From: Desulfobacula sp.
Lineage (GTDB): Bacteria > Desulfobacterota > Desulfobacteria > Desulfobacterales > Desulfobacteraceae
NCBI GenBank assembly: GCA_023701135.1
Contig: JAMPXP010000009.1
Span: forward strand, 62,001-126,000
DNA: 64,000 nucleotides
Reading direction: 5' to 3'
In this document: positions 9,578 to 17,723 of the stretch, one piece after another
Position numbering within the stretch: the first letter of the stretch is position 1
Layout: each line of letters starts with the position of its first letter
Translations under genes and position numbers: made by a program
Notes under the pieces: generated by a model
Told to the model about the DNA's origin: nothing
Databases searched by the model: none
What the model saw: the letters and a program-made list of their open reading frames with translations, nothing else

Positions 9578-10125
9578 TACATCTCCTCTTTGGTCCCGGA
9601 TTCAGGGGGGACAAATGTTTCTTCATCGGCCGGGGGAGCTTCCTGTTCAACCCCGGTGACCGATTCTATTTCCTCTGTCGAGAACAGCTTGTCCAGATTC
9701 AGGATGATCGTGAATTTTTTATCTTTTTTCCCGATGCCCTTGATAAATCCGGGATTGATCCCGACCCCCATCCTGGGAGCGGGTTCAACCTGGTCCGGCT
9801 CCAGGGTCAGCACCTCCTGGACCGAATCGGCGAGAATTCCCATGAGAAGCGATTCCTTGCCCATGATAAAATCCAGGATGATGATGCAGGTGTCCACGGT
9901 GTTCTGAGTTTCCGGCAATTCAAATTTCAGCTTCAGATCTATGACCGGGACAACGGTATCCCTTAAATTGATGATGCCGCGCATGAAAACCGGCATGCCG
10001 GGCACTTTGGTAATCTCGGTATAGTCCAATACCTCCCGGACCTGGGTAATCCCCAGGGCATAGACTTCCTTGTCCAGTTTAAACGTCAGATACTGGCTCG
10101 TCTGGGTAATTCCTTTTATGGTCAT
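9577..10125 (-). CDS. cheW: Chemotaxis coupling protein CheW (second copy)
   Basis: This 182-residue CheW-domain protein is similar to the product of 6481-6972 throughout the domain, from YLTFKLDKEVYALGI to KGIGKKDKKFTIILNLDKL. It differs by a 30-residue acidic, proline-rich C-terminal tail (EQEAPPADEETFVPPES). The tail may be disordered. It starts 23 bases after the cheA stop with AAAGGAGA upstream, and its stop overlaps the cheR start. Confidence 0.96.
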   Translation of the reverse strand: MTIKGITQTSQYLTFKLDKEVYALGITQVREVLDYTEITKVPGMPVFMRGIINLRDTVVPVIDLKLKFELPETQNTVDTCIIILDFIMGKESLLMGILADSVQEVLTLEPDQVEPAPRMGVGINPGFIKGIGKKDKKFTIILNLDKLFSTEEIESVTGVEQEAPPADEETFVPPESGTKEEM

Positions 10126-10148
10126 TGCCCATCTCCTTTTATATTCAT

Positions 10149-12227
10149 TTATGCTGCGATAATTTTGTTGACATCGACAATCAGGGCCACGGTTCCATCT
10201 CCCAGGATGGTGGCGCCGGAAATATCGCCCACGTCCCTGAAGGCCGACCCGAGATTCTTGATCACGGTCTGGTGGCCGCCGATGACATTGTCCACCACAA
10301 ATCCGGTCCTTTTTCCGTTGGCTTCCATGATGACCACCTGCTCCAGCGCCGGTGCATCGGTCCGGATATCGTATTCATCCCTGAGCTTGACATAGGGAAC
10401 GATTTCCCCCCTGACATTGAGAATCTGCCTTTTCCGGTCATGGGAGGCCTCTTCCTTAGGCAGCTCCACGCACTCCTCCACCGAGGCCAGGGGAAGGACG
10501 AAATACCCTTCTCCGACGGTCACCAGAAGACCGTCGATGATGGCCAGGGTCAAGGGCAGCTTAAGGGTGATGGAGGTGCCTTTTGATTTTTGGGATTCAA
10601 TTTCAATGCTGCCTCTTAATTCATCAATGCTTTTTTTGACCACATCCATGCCCACCCCCCGCCCGGAAACATCGGTAACGGTTTCGGCCGTTGAAAAGCC
10701 GGGGGCAAAGATGATATTTAAAATTTCTTTTTCCGTTAATTCGGTTTCGGAAGAGATGATCCCTTTTTTTTCCGCCTTGTTTCTCAAGGCTACGGGGTCC
10801 AAGCCTTTGCCGTCATCGGAAATCCGGATCAGCACATATGCACCTGAATGCCTGGCAGACAGGTGAATGGTTCCGGTTTCCGGCTTTCCGGCCTCTTTCC
10901 GGGCCTCTGGCATTTCAATACCATGGTCGATACTGTTGCGGATAATATGGACAAGGGGGTCTTTGAGCCTCTCAATCACGGTTTTATCCAGTTCTGTTTC
11001 CCCACCCGACGTGGTCAGCTCAATTTTTTTGCCCAAATCATCGGAAAGATCCCGGACCAGGCGTTTGAAATTTGAAAATGTGGTTCCGATCTGGAGCATG
11101 CGGATGCTCATGGCATTGTCTCTTAAACCGGAAGTCAGCATCTCCACCTCCTCGGCAATGGACACAAGGTCTGCTTCGCCCTGGATGGAAGCCTTCTGGC
11201 TCAACCTTGCCTGCACGGTGACAAGCTCACCCACAAGGTCTATCAGATGGTCAAGCTTTTCAGCCGGGACACGAACGCTTTTTTCAGAGATCTGTTCTTT
11301 TTTTTGGGTCACCTTTTTCTGGATGCGTTCCTGTTCAACCAGAGCGGATTTAACGGCGGACAAACTGGTTTTGTTTTCTTTCACGAGGATCTGCCCGATT
11401 TTTGAGGGGGCCTGTTTATCAAGGGCCCGATGAAGGTCTTCCTTGGAGATATCTCCCCGGCTGACCAGGATTTCCCCCAATTTATCAACTGTCATATCTT
11501 CCACATTGGCTTCGTGGTCGAAAATTTCTTTAATGGAAATCTGACTGTCGTCTTCAACAAAGATGAACACATCTTTGACCGCATTCAGGGTCTTGCGCGT
11601 GGTCAGGACAATGTCCCAGAAAATATGGCATTCTTCGGGATTCAGGGTTTCGAGGGGAGGGAGTTGGCTGGTGTAAGCAGTAACGGCGCACTCCCCCATC
11701 TCTCTTAATTCGTCGAGCAGCAAAAGGGGATTGGTCCCGTTGGCAAAAATATCACGGGAAGGTTTAAATCTTATCCTGAAGGTGACCTCGGGAGAGTCCG
11801 GTTCAGGCTCATGAGCAGCCTTGCCGGGAAGTATTTCCTCATCGGGTTCCGTATCCGGCATCAGTTTTTTAAGTTCGGCAATGAGGGCTTCCCCTTTTTC
11901 CCGGTCGATTTGACCCTCTCCATTGGAACCGTCCAGAAGATCACGGATATGATCCCTGGCCGATAATGTCAGGTCGATGAGTTCCTTTGTAACCACAATG
12001 GCCCCTTCTCGGACCTTGTCAAATACGGTTTCAACATTGTGGGTAAAATTTGCAATATCATCGAAACCGAACATGGCGCCGGAGCCTTTGATGGTATGCA
12101 TGGCCCTGAAAACCCTTCCAATGAGTTCCATATCATCCGGTGATTCTTCCAGCTCCAACAGGGAGGTTTCAAGTTCAGCCAGCAATTCATAGGCTTCTTC
12201 CTTAAATACATTTTTTTGAGTATCCAT
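10149..12227 (-). CDS. cheA: Chemotaxis histidine kinase CheA
   Basis: This 692-residue CheA has all the expected modules. The P1 domain carries the phosphorylated H44 in AMHTIKGSGAMFGF. Residues 145-232 are a domain starting FRIRFKPSRDIFANGTNPLL in the P2 position, and it does not look like E. coli P2. Residues 240-305 (DKLGEILVSRGDISKEDL, repeated as SKIGQILVKENKTSL) resemble the MshEN/type II secretion ATPase N-terminal repeat. Then come the dimerisation domain (about 315-385), the ATPase with HIIRNSIDHGIE and DDGKGLD, and a C-terminal CheW-like domain. I chose the ATG at 12227 because GAGGAG lies 7 bases upstream; an in-frame extension to 12338 has no ribosome site and an unrelated sequence. 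A 132-bp gap separates it from cheY. Confidence 0.97.
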   Translation of the reverse strand: MDTQKNVFKEEAYELLAELETSLLELEESPDDMELIGRVFRAMHTIKGSGAMFGFDDIANFTHNVETVFDKVREGAIVVTKELIDLTLSARDHIRDLLDGSNGEGQIDREKGEALIAELKKLMPDTEPDEEILPGKAAHEPEPDSPEVTFRIRFKPSRDIFANGTNPLLLLDELREMGECAVTAYTSQLPPLETLNPEECHIFWDIVLTTRKTLNAVKDVFIFVEDDSQISIKEIFDHEANVEDMTVDKLGEILVSRGDISKEDLHRALDKQAPSKIGQILVKENKTSLSAVKSALVEQERIQKKVTQKKEQISEKSVRVPAEKLDHLIDLVGELVTVQARLSQKASIQGEADLVSIAEEVEMLTSGLRDNAMSIRMLQIGTTFSNFKRLVRDLSDDLGKKIELTTSGGETELDKTVIERLKDPLVHIIRNSIDHGIEMPEARKEAGKPETGTIHLSARHSGAYVLIRISDDGKGLDPVALRNKAEKKGIISSETELTEKEILNIIFAPGFSTAETVTDVSGRGVGMDVVKKSIDELRGSIEIESQKSKGTSITLKLPLTLAIIDGLLVTVGEGYFVLPLASVEECVELPKEEASHDRKRQILNVRGEIVPYVKLRDEYDIRTDAPALEQVVIMEANGKRTGFVVDNVIGGHQTVIKNLGSAFRDVGDISGATILGDGTVALIVDVNKIIAA

Positions 12228-12359
12228 GACACGCTCCTCAATAATGAAAACTGTAATGTTTCTGTAATATGGTCTAATCCATACACGGCACCTTTGGCAA
12301 GATCGCAAAGGAAGGAAAGTGCGGGATCGGGACGGCAATGCCGGATGCCATGCGAATGA

Positions 12360-12725
12360 TTATTTCAACACTTTTTTAATAACGGCCAGGAGCTGTTCCG
12401 GTTTGAACGGCTTTACGATCCAGCCTGTGGCACCGGCGGCTTTTCCCTGCATTTTCTTTTCATCCTGGGATTCCGTCGTCAAAAGGATGATGGGGATAAA
12501 TTTGTATTTGGGCAGGGCTCTTATTTCCCTGATCATTTGAATCCCGTCCATATGGGGCATGTTCAGATCGGTGATGACCATATCCACATCTTTTGCTTTT
12601 GCTTTTTCCAGCCCGTCTTTGCCGTCAACCGCTTCCAGTACGTCATAACCGGCTCCCTTGAGGGTGAAGCTAACCATCTGGCGCATGCTGGCGGAATCAT
12701 CTGCAGTGAGAATCAGTTTTCCCAT
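12360..12725 (-). CDS. cheY: Chemotaxis response regulator CheY
   Basis: This 121-residue protein is a stand-alone receiver domain. It has the acid pair in ADDSASMRQ, the phosphoacceptor Asp in MVITDLNMPHMDG, the conserved Thr in ILLTTES and the Lys in WIVKPFKPEQL. This is the CheY type that carries the signal from CheA to the flagellar switch or another effector. The ATG at 12725 has AGGAGA 8 bases upstream. It starts 2 bases after the end of the STAS gene. Confidence 0.95.
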   Translation of the reverse strand: MGKLILTADDSASMRQMVSFTLKGAGYDVLEAVDGKDGLEKAKAKDVDMVITDLNMPHMDGIQMIREIRALPKYKFIPIILLTTESQDEKKMQGKAAGATGWIVKPFKPEQLLAVIKKVLK

Positions 12726-12727
12726 GA

Positions 12728-13069
12728 TCACGCTTCTCCTTTCCATAAGCATGTTTTGCACGGATTTTCCGAGCACCCGAAATTATTGTCATACCCGAGC
12801 TCTGTTAATAACGAGGCCACGGAATCCATATCCTTGTCGGTTATTGAAAAATCTTTGCCGCTTTTTTCAAAGGACATATTGGCCGAACAAAAAAGCTGGA
12901 CAATGGACATGTCCATTTCATGAACATCCCTAAGGTCCATGGTTACCCTGCTGCAGGAGGATAGTGAATTCACAAGCGCAGCCTTGACTTCATTTGCCTG
13001 GGCAATGCCCATGGGCCCTGTAAATTTTATGCTGCATTCATTGCCTTTTGTGTTTAGATTATATTCCAT
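12728..13069 (-). CDS. STAS-domain protein with C-terminal Cys cluster
   Basis: This 113-residue protein has a STAS fold pattern (VTMDLRDVHEMDMSIVQLFCSAN, residues 42-64) like anti-anti-sigma factors and the STAS proteins found in some chemotaxis operons. The usual phosphorylatable Ser/Thr of the D-S/T-x-G motif is not clear: the corresponding stretch reads MDMSIVQ. The C-terminus has three cysteines in C-x5-C-x2-C arrangement (GCSENPCKTCLW), unusual for this family. AGGAGA precedes the start. It sits between MCP-like paralogue B and cheY with only 2-15 bases on either side, so it is certainly part of the operon. Its partner is unknown. Confidence 0.82.
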   Translation of the reverse strand: MEYNLNTKGNECSIKFTGPMGIAQANEVKAALVNSLSSCSRVTMDLRDVHEMDMSIVQLFCSANMSFEKSGKDFSITDKDMDSVASLLTELGYDNNFGCSENPCKTCLWKGEA

Positions 13070-13084
13070 ATATTTTCTCCTGGA

Positions 13085-14830
13085 TTAAAACAAATCAATG
13101 TTGTCGCCAAGGGTTTCATTTTCTTCAGATACGGCCGCCAAGGGTTTTTCCTGAACCCTGCCGGATTGTTTTTTATGGATATTGCGTTCCTTTTCCATGG
13201 TATAGCGGTTTAAAAAATACGGATCATCCTCAAGGGACCCGGAAAAGGCTTTTTTGTAAGGTTCCAGACCGGGTTTGATTTTTTTTAACCGGACAAGGAT
13301 GGCTCCGAGGGTTTCAGCCATGGATTTAAAAAAAGATATTTCATTATGGGCAAGGCGGGTCAGAGTTTTCAGATGCTCCCCTTTTTTACGGATATTTCCC
13401 ATATGGAGATTGACGGTTTCAAAGGTTTTGGAAATATCAGCCAGGGAATCCGAAATGGTCTGGGACACATTGCCGCTGTTCCCTTTTTTTAATTCCGATG
13501 AATTTGAATAAAGCTTTTCAGAAGAGGTATGGACGGCATTTAAAATCCGGTCCACATGGGCCGTAAATTCGTCGATTTTATCTGTCATGGCTCTCATCTC
13601 ACGGGCAAGAACCTTTAAGGTGGCGCCGTTTTCCATGAGCTTATCTGCGGAGATAATGGCATTGAGGGATTTAATCTGGGATTCTTTGCTGATGGTGTGA
13701 ACCTGGCTGATATAACCGGAAAGGCGACGGCTGCTCTTAAGGGTCTGGGCCGCAATTTCTTCAACATCGGATATCATGGCGTCTCCCTGAATTTTCAATG
13801 AACTGATGCAGTTCAGAGAATCCGTGATCCCCGAGGTCGGGTTTTTGTCTGAAGAGTTTTTCTTTTCATCAAACAGGTTGCCGGAAAATTGATCAATCTC
13901 ATCGAGAATGGATTCAAATGTCTTGGAATTATTATGAAACACCGATTCAAGGTCTTCTATGATGTGCTGAAGCTGGGATTCCTGCACCTTAAGAATCTTA
14001 CAGGCAAGCCCCAACCGTTCCTCATGGGTATACGCCCTGTTGCCGAGGGGGGTTTCCGTGCTGCAAAGCACAAGGACATCATCAAGGCCTTGGTGGATAT
14101 GTTCAATCCGCTGACGGATATTGTCATGCATCTGGACGGCCACAATGATATTGCCGATTTCTGAATGGATGGACAGGGAGGATCGGTTTGATTTTTCAAT
14201 GGCGGCTGTTGAAAGGGCAATCAGTCCCCGCGTCTCGTCGATGGATCCCTGAAGATGGGTTTTGGACGCTGCAACAAGCTTTTCTGTTTGGTCCAGGCGT
14301 TTTGATATCAAGTCCTTTGTAGAAGCAAAGGCTGATCGGGCAGATTCCGAATCCTGTTTGATTCCCGTGGAAATTTCATGGATCTGGTCAGCGAGATGTT
14401 TGATTTCACGGGCCAGGATTGAAAAATTCTGATCCGTCAGCCGGGTTCTTGAGGTTTCAACCACAAAATTAAAGGCCACTGCATTCAAATATTTTGAAAT
14501 ATGGCTTATATTTGCCTGGAATTCGGCAAGTTGATTTAAGCCGTTGATGATTTCGGTTACGGAGTCAATGCTTTTATTGATGGCGTCATGGTTCTGCCCA
14601 AGGGATTGAATCATGGAATCGGCCAGTTTTTGAGTGTTGGAAAGGATATCATGATCCTCCCCCAACAGCAGCGAGGCGGATTGGCCCGTCTGACCCACAA
14701 GATCTGAGACTTCTTGGGACAGGGTCTGCAGGAATGCGCCAAGACCTATGAAATCCTTTTCGGTTTTTTCAGGTATGACGGCCAGTGTATTCATCATCTC
14801 AAGTATGGCATCCGCCGGTATTAAACTCAT
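13085..14830 (-). CDS. Cytoplasmic MCP-like protein with CheZ-like phosphatase motif (paralogue B)
   Basis: This 581-residue helical protein has no membrane segments and is a diverged paralogue of the product of 4737-6476. It has the same layout: a degenerate MCP hairpin-like stretch at 113-150 (YLNAVAFNFVVETSRTR), a CheZ-like helix at 227-245 (NIIVAVQMHDNIRQRIEHI, with D236 and Q240), and a second degenerate hairpin at 380-425 (IKSLNAIISADKLMENG). The C-terminus has YTMEKERNIH followed by the terminal TLGDNIDLF. It is the first gene of the chemotaxis operon, downstream of a sigma-70 promoter. The conserved terminal peptide, like the CheY-binding tail of CheZ, could be a docking site. The phosphatase function is inferred from motif spacing only. 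Confidence 0.8.
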   Translation of the reverse strand: MSLIPADAILEMMNTLAVIPEKTEKDFIGLGAFLQTLSQEVSDLVGQTGQSASLLLGEDHDILSNTQKLADSMIQSLGQNHDAINKSIDSVTEIINGLNQLAEFQANISHISKYLNAVAFNFVVETSRTRLTDQNFSILAREIKHLADQIHEISTGIKQDSESARSAFASTKDLISKRLDQTEKLVAASKTHLQGSIDETRGLIALSTAAIEKSNRSSLSIHSEIGNIIVAVQMHDNIRQRIEHIHQGLDDVLVLCSTETPLGNRAYTHEERLGLACKILKVQESQLQHIIEDLESVFHNNSKTFESILDEIDQFSGNLFDEKKNSSDKNPTSGITDSLNCISSLKIQGDAMISDVEEIAAQTLKSSRRLSGYISQVHTISKESQIKSLNAIISADKLMENGATLKVLAREMRAMTDKIDEFTAHVDRILNAVHTSSEKLYSNSSELKKGNSGNVSQTISDSLADISKTFETVNLHMGNIRKKGEHLKTLTRLAHNEISFFKSMAETLGAILVRLKKIKPGLEPYKKAFSGSLEDDPYFLNRYTMEKERNIHKKQSGRVQEKPLAAVSEENETLGDNIDLF

Positions 14831-14868
14831 AGCCTTTTCTCTTGTGAATAAATCAAGTAAAAATTGGA

Positions 14869-14897
14869 ATAATAGCCCCCGGAAAAATATTCGTCAA
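14869..14897 (-). promoter_or_regulatory. Sigma-70 type promoter of the chemotaxis operon
   Basis: On the minus strand, TTGACG (14897-14892) and TATTAT (14874-14869) are separated by 17 bases, each one mismatch from consensus. The predicted transcript starts about 30 bases before the ATG at 14830. No sigma-28-like TAAA...GCCGATAA was seen in the gap. Confidence 0.65.
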
Positions 14898-14947
14898 CAG
14901 ATCAGGGCATATATCGTTTTCCCTTGCCATGATATCTTCTCTGCAAT

Positions 14948-16126
14948 TCAATGGGCTTTCCTGAATAAATTGATCCGGTGGATTGGAAAGGAAACTTTGA
15001 AAACGGAGCCTTTCCCTTCACGGCTTCTCACCGTAATGGTTCCATTGTGGTGCTGGACCAGTTCCTTTGCAATGGCAAGGCCGAGCCCTGTGCTTTTCTC
15101 TCCGGCAGTGCCTTTTCGGGATATGCGGGAATACCGGGAGAACAGGTCCTGGATTTTATTTTGAGGAATACCGATGCCGTTGTCCATGACGGATATGGCC
15201 AGGGTGCCGTCATCCTGAAGTTTGAGGGTGATGCTGACCTGACCCCCGTCCGGAGTGAATTTCACGGCATTGGAGATCAGATTGTTGAAAATCCGGGATA
15301 AGGCAGGCTTATTGCCCATGATCTGGGTCTTACCGATTTTATTCACCATTGTGAGTGAAATGTGTTTCAAGGTTGCAGAGGGCTCCAGCGAGTGGATACA
15401 CCCGGATATGATTTCAGCCGGTTCAACCTGGGTCAGGTCCATTTCCTGGCGCTCTGCTTCGGCGCGGCTCAGATCCAGGATATCATTGATCAGCAAAAGA
15501 AGCTCCTCTCCTGAAGAAAGGATGTCTTTCAGCATGCCCAGGTGGCTTTTATTTTCGATTTCCAGCATCAAAAGCTCGGTATACCCGAGAATACCGCTTA
15601 ACGGGGATCTCAAATCATGGGAGCAGACAGCGAGAAAATCGTTTTTCATTTTATCAAGCACCTGAAGCTCGATAATATTTTTTTTCAGGACTTTTTTCAT
15701 CTTTTCCTGTTTGAGATGAACATGGATGCGCGCCAAAAGTTCTTCATGGATGAACGGTTTGTATAGATAGTCTGTTGCACCTGCTTTGAACAGCTCTATG
15801 GTTGTTTTCTTATCCGAGTCTACGCTGAGAATAATGACCGGAAGGGTTTCCATCATCAGGTCCGTTCTGATTCTCCGGCAAAGTTCATCCCCGTTCATTT
15901 CGGCCATATGCAGATCTGAAATGACAAGATCTATTTTATCCGGATCCTGTCTGATTTTTTCAAGTGCAGTGGCACCGTCGTCGGCTTCCCATATTCCGAC
16001 CCCGAGCTCTTTCAGGCTTGAAACAATATGGTGCCTGGCTGAATCGCTGTCATCCACCACAAGGATCTGCAGGTCTTCCAGATTTTCTGCGTCGGCATAT
16101 TCATAGGTTTTTTTGGGGTCTGTCAT
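14948..16126 (-). CDS. Response regulator-histidine kinase hybrid
   Basis: This 392-residue soluble protein has an N-terminal receiver (about 18-135, phosphoacceptor in IDLVISDLHMAEMNG). A short coiled segment follows, then a HisKA domain (HDLRSPLSGILGYTEL) and a HATPase domain (NNLISNAVKFTPDGG, DNGIGIP, GLGLAIAKELVQHH). The receiver-first arrangement makes the kinase an output of another phosphorelay. It has no sensor domain of its own, so input must come through the receiver. It lies immediately upstream of the chemotaxis operon but is separated by 117 bp containing that operon's promoter, so it is probably a separate unit. Confidence 0.92.
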   Translation of the reverse strand: MTDPKKTYEYADAENLEDLQILVVDDSDSARHHIVSSLKELGVGIWEADDGATALEKIRQDPDKIDLVISDLHMAEMNGDELCRRIRTDLMMETLPVIILSVDSDKKTTIELFKAGATDYLYKPFIHEELLARIHVHLKQEKMKKVLKKNIIELQVLDKMKNDFLAVCSHDLRSPLSGILGYTELLMLEIENKSHLGMLKDILSSGEELLLLINDILDLSRAEAERQEMDLTQVEPAEIISGCIHSLEPSATLKHISLTMVNKIGKTQIMGNKPALSRIFNNLISNAVKFTPDGGQVSITLKLQDDGTLAISVMDNGIGIPQNKIQDLFSRYSRISRKGTAGEKSTGLGLAIAKELVQHHNGTITVRSREGKGSVFKVSFPIHRINLFRKAH

Positions 16127-16192
16127 GGTCTTGGCAATCCTTTTTCGCTAAAGAATTCAAATGATCGTGAAGACTCTTTAATAAGGAGCTTG

Positions 16193-16201
16193 ATTTTAGC
16201 A
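16193..16201 (-). promoter_or_regulatory. Candidate extended -10 promoter for the hybrid kinase gene
   Basis: The minus strand reads TGCTAAAAT, an extended -10 element, about 65 bases before the kinase ATG. No convincing -35 hexamer is present. The surrounding 196-bp intergenic stretch is AT-rich and contains no gene. Confidence 0.35.
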
Positions 16202-16322
16202 TACAAACAAAAAGATGGGAAAAAAGAGTATCTTGATATATGCAATTGATTTATTTCTACTATTTTTTCATATCCGGATCAATTGAAACTTTTCTTATTC
16301 TTGAATTTTCAATGCATCGGTC

Positions 16323-17021
16323 TCAGGATGATGACACCAGGGCATAGATCTGCCCGTTTTCTTTCCAGATATCTGCCCGGCAGTCTTTGATCTCAAAATG
16401 GTTTTCCGTACCCTCGGCCATCTCGAAACCCAGGTGGTCATGACTCAGGATAAAAAGCGAAACAATTTGCCCGTTTTTCCGGTAAAAAAGATAGGCGGTT
16501 CTGCAGTCACCGACAAAGCAAAGCCTTCCGCCCAGAAGGGTGTAGCCTTTCTCCGATAAATCAGGGAGGGTGACGTCAAATTCAAGTTCTTTTCTCATTT
16601 TAGCCAAGGCCTCATCCAGGTTGTCCGGTGTAAAAGACATGGCTGTATTTCCCCGCAGATGGGTCAGCACGGCATTTTCACCCAGACGGTACAGGTCAGG
16701 GAAGTGGAAGGGCCTGTTTGGGGTCATGAAGAAAAAGACAGCCGCTAGGATGATTCCGGCGGTCAATGTCGCAATGACGGGCCTGTCCAGGCGGAGAGAC
16801 GTCCTTGCCCCATCAATGGCCGTATCAATCCGGTCCATGAGGCCTTTGGGGATTTCCTCGCAGAGAAAACCGGTTAGAATGTCTTTTTCAAGGCCCGTAT
16901 CCATCATATAAATCCGTTTGCAGGCGGCACAGGTGCTAAGATGGGAGCGCACTTCGGAAGGTTCGTTTTCTACGAACACATCTCTTGTCAAAAGCCAGTT
17001 TTGAAATTGGTCACAATTCAT
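16323..17021 (-). CDS. Membrane anti-sigma factor with zinc-binding ZAS domain
   Basis: This 232-residue protein has an N-terminal ZAS motif: H27, C31 and C34 in HLSTCAACK, with C3 as an additional possible ligand. This is followed by one membrane helix (about 81-100, VIATLTAGIILAAVFFFM). The C-terminal 130 residues are extracytoplasmic, with GYTLLGGRLCFVGDCRTAYLFYRKNG resembling the sensor part of several ECF anti-sigma factors. It is encoded 4 bases downstream of the ECF sigma gene. The two cysteines in the external domain (LCFVGDC) could make it redox-sensitive; that is a guess. Confidence 0.88.
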   Translation of the reverse strand: MNCDQFQNWLLTRDVFVENEPSEVRSHLSTCAACKRIYMMDTGLEKDILTGFLCEEIPKGLMDRIDTAIDGARTSLRLDRPVIATLTAGIILAAVFFFMTPNRPFHFPDLYRLGENAVLTHLRGNTAMSFTPDNLDEALAKMRKELEFDVTLPDLSEKGYTLLGGRLCFVGDCRTAYLFYRKNGQIVSLFILSHDHLGFEMAEGTENHFEIKDCRADIWKENGQIYALVSSS

Positions 17022-17025
17022 GTGT

Positions 17026-17610
17026 TTATGCGGGTATCAATGGTTTTTTAAAGTCCAGGGCTGATATCTTTTTCTTTTTTGGAGCTGCCTTTTTTAACAG
17101 CACTGATTTGAGTCTTTCCCTGGCCCGTGTCAACCGAGACATGACCGTGCCGATAGGGATGTCAAGGGAATCTGCAATGTCTTTATACAGCATCTCATCC
17201 AGATAGTATAAGGTCAGCACTTCCTTATATTTTACGGGCAGCCGGTCAATGGCCTGCTGCACCGTCAGCCGGCCGGATTCCGAAAAAAGAAGGGTGTCGG
17301 CATCATTATCGGTCATACCGGTTTCCAGAAATTCGATATAATCTGTTTCATTCAGTCTCTGCATGTTTTTCTGCTTATGATAGCTTTTCAGAAAATTATT
17401 TCTTAATATTTTCAGGAGCCAGGATTTGCATTTTGATTTTTCCCTCAATTGATGAAAATTCTTAAAGGCCGCCAGATATGTTTCCTGGACGATATCTTCA
17501 GCATCAAATGCATTCCCGCAATATCTCAATGCCACATTATACAACAATTTCATGTGGGGGTAGGAGAGTTGTTTAAACTCATCCCTGGACGTTTTTCTTT
17601 TAAATATCAT
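17026..17610 (-). CDS. ECF-family RNA polymerase sigma factor
   Basis: This 194-residue protein has region 2 (YNVALRYCGNAFDAEDIVQETYLAAFKNF) and region 4 (LPVKYKEVLTLYYLDEMLYKDIADSLDIPIGTVMSRLTRARERL), with a short linker and a lysine-rich C-terminus. This is a typical ECF sigma. Its cognate membrane anti-sigma factor is encoded just downstream, so release probably follows an envelope signal. The target regulon cannot be read from the window. A strong AAAGGAGG lies unusually far upstream of the ATG (about 20 bases), with a weaker AGGA closer. Confidence 0.94.
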   Translation of the reverse strand: MIFKRKTSRDEFKQLSYPHMKLLYNVALRYCGNAFDAEDIVQETYLAAFKNFHQLREKSKCKSWLLKILRNNFLKSYHKQKNMQRLNETDYIEFLETGMTDNDADTLLFSESGRLTVQQAIDRLPVKYKEVLTLYYLDEMLYKDIADSLDIPIGTVMSRLTRARERLKSVLLKKAAPKKKKISALDFKKPLIPA

Positions 17611-17723
17611 GTCACCATTTCCTGACTCCGCCTCCTTTCATATATTAATCAGGTTATGGATCAATTCAATTGTTTTTCCATATTTATCTGTTTGAACGCT
17701 ATCTTTGAATTTATGACAGGGAA

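Noticed and set aside
12228-12338. Longer CheA N-terminus
   Set aside because: The extension lacks a ribosome site, is low in similarity to P1 domains and starts in intergenic sequence; ATG at 12227 has a good GAGGAG.
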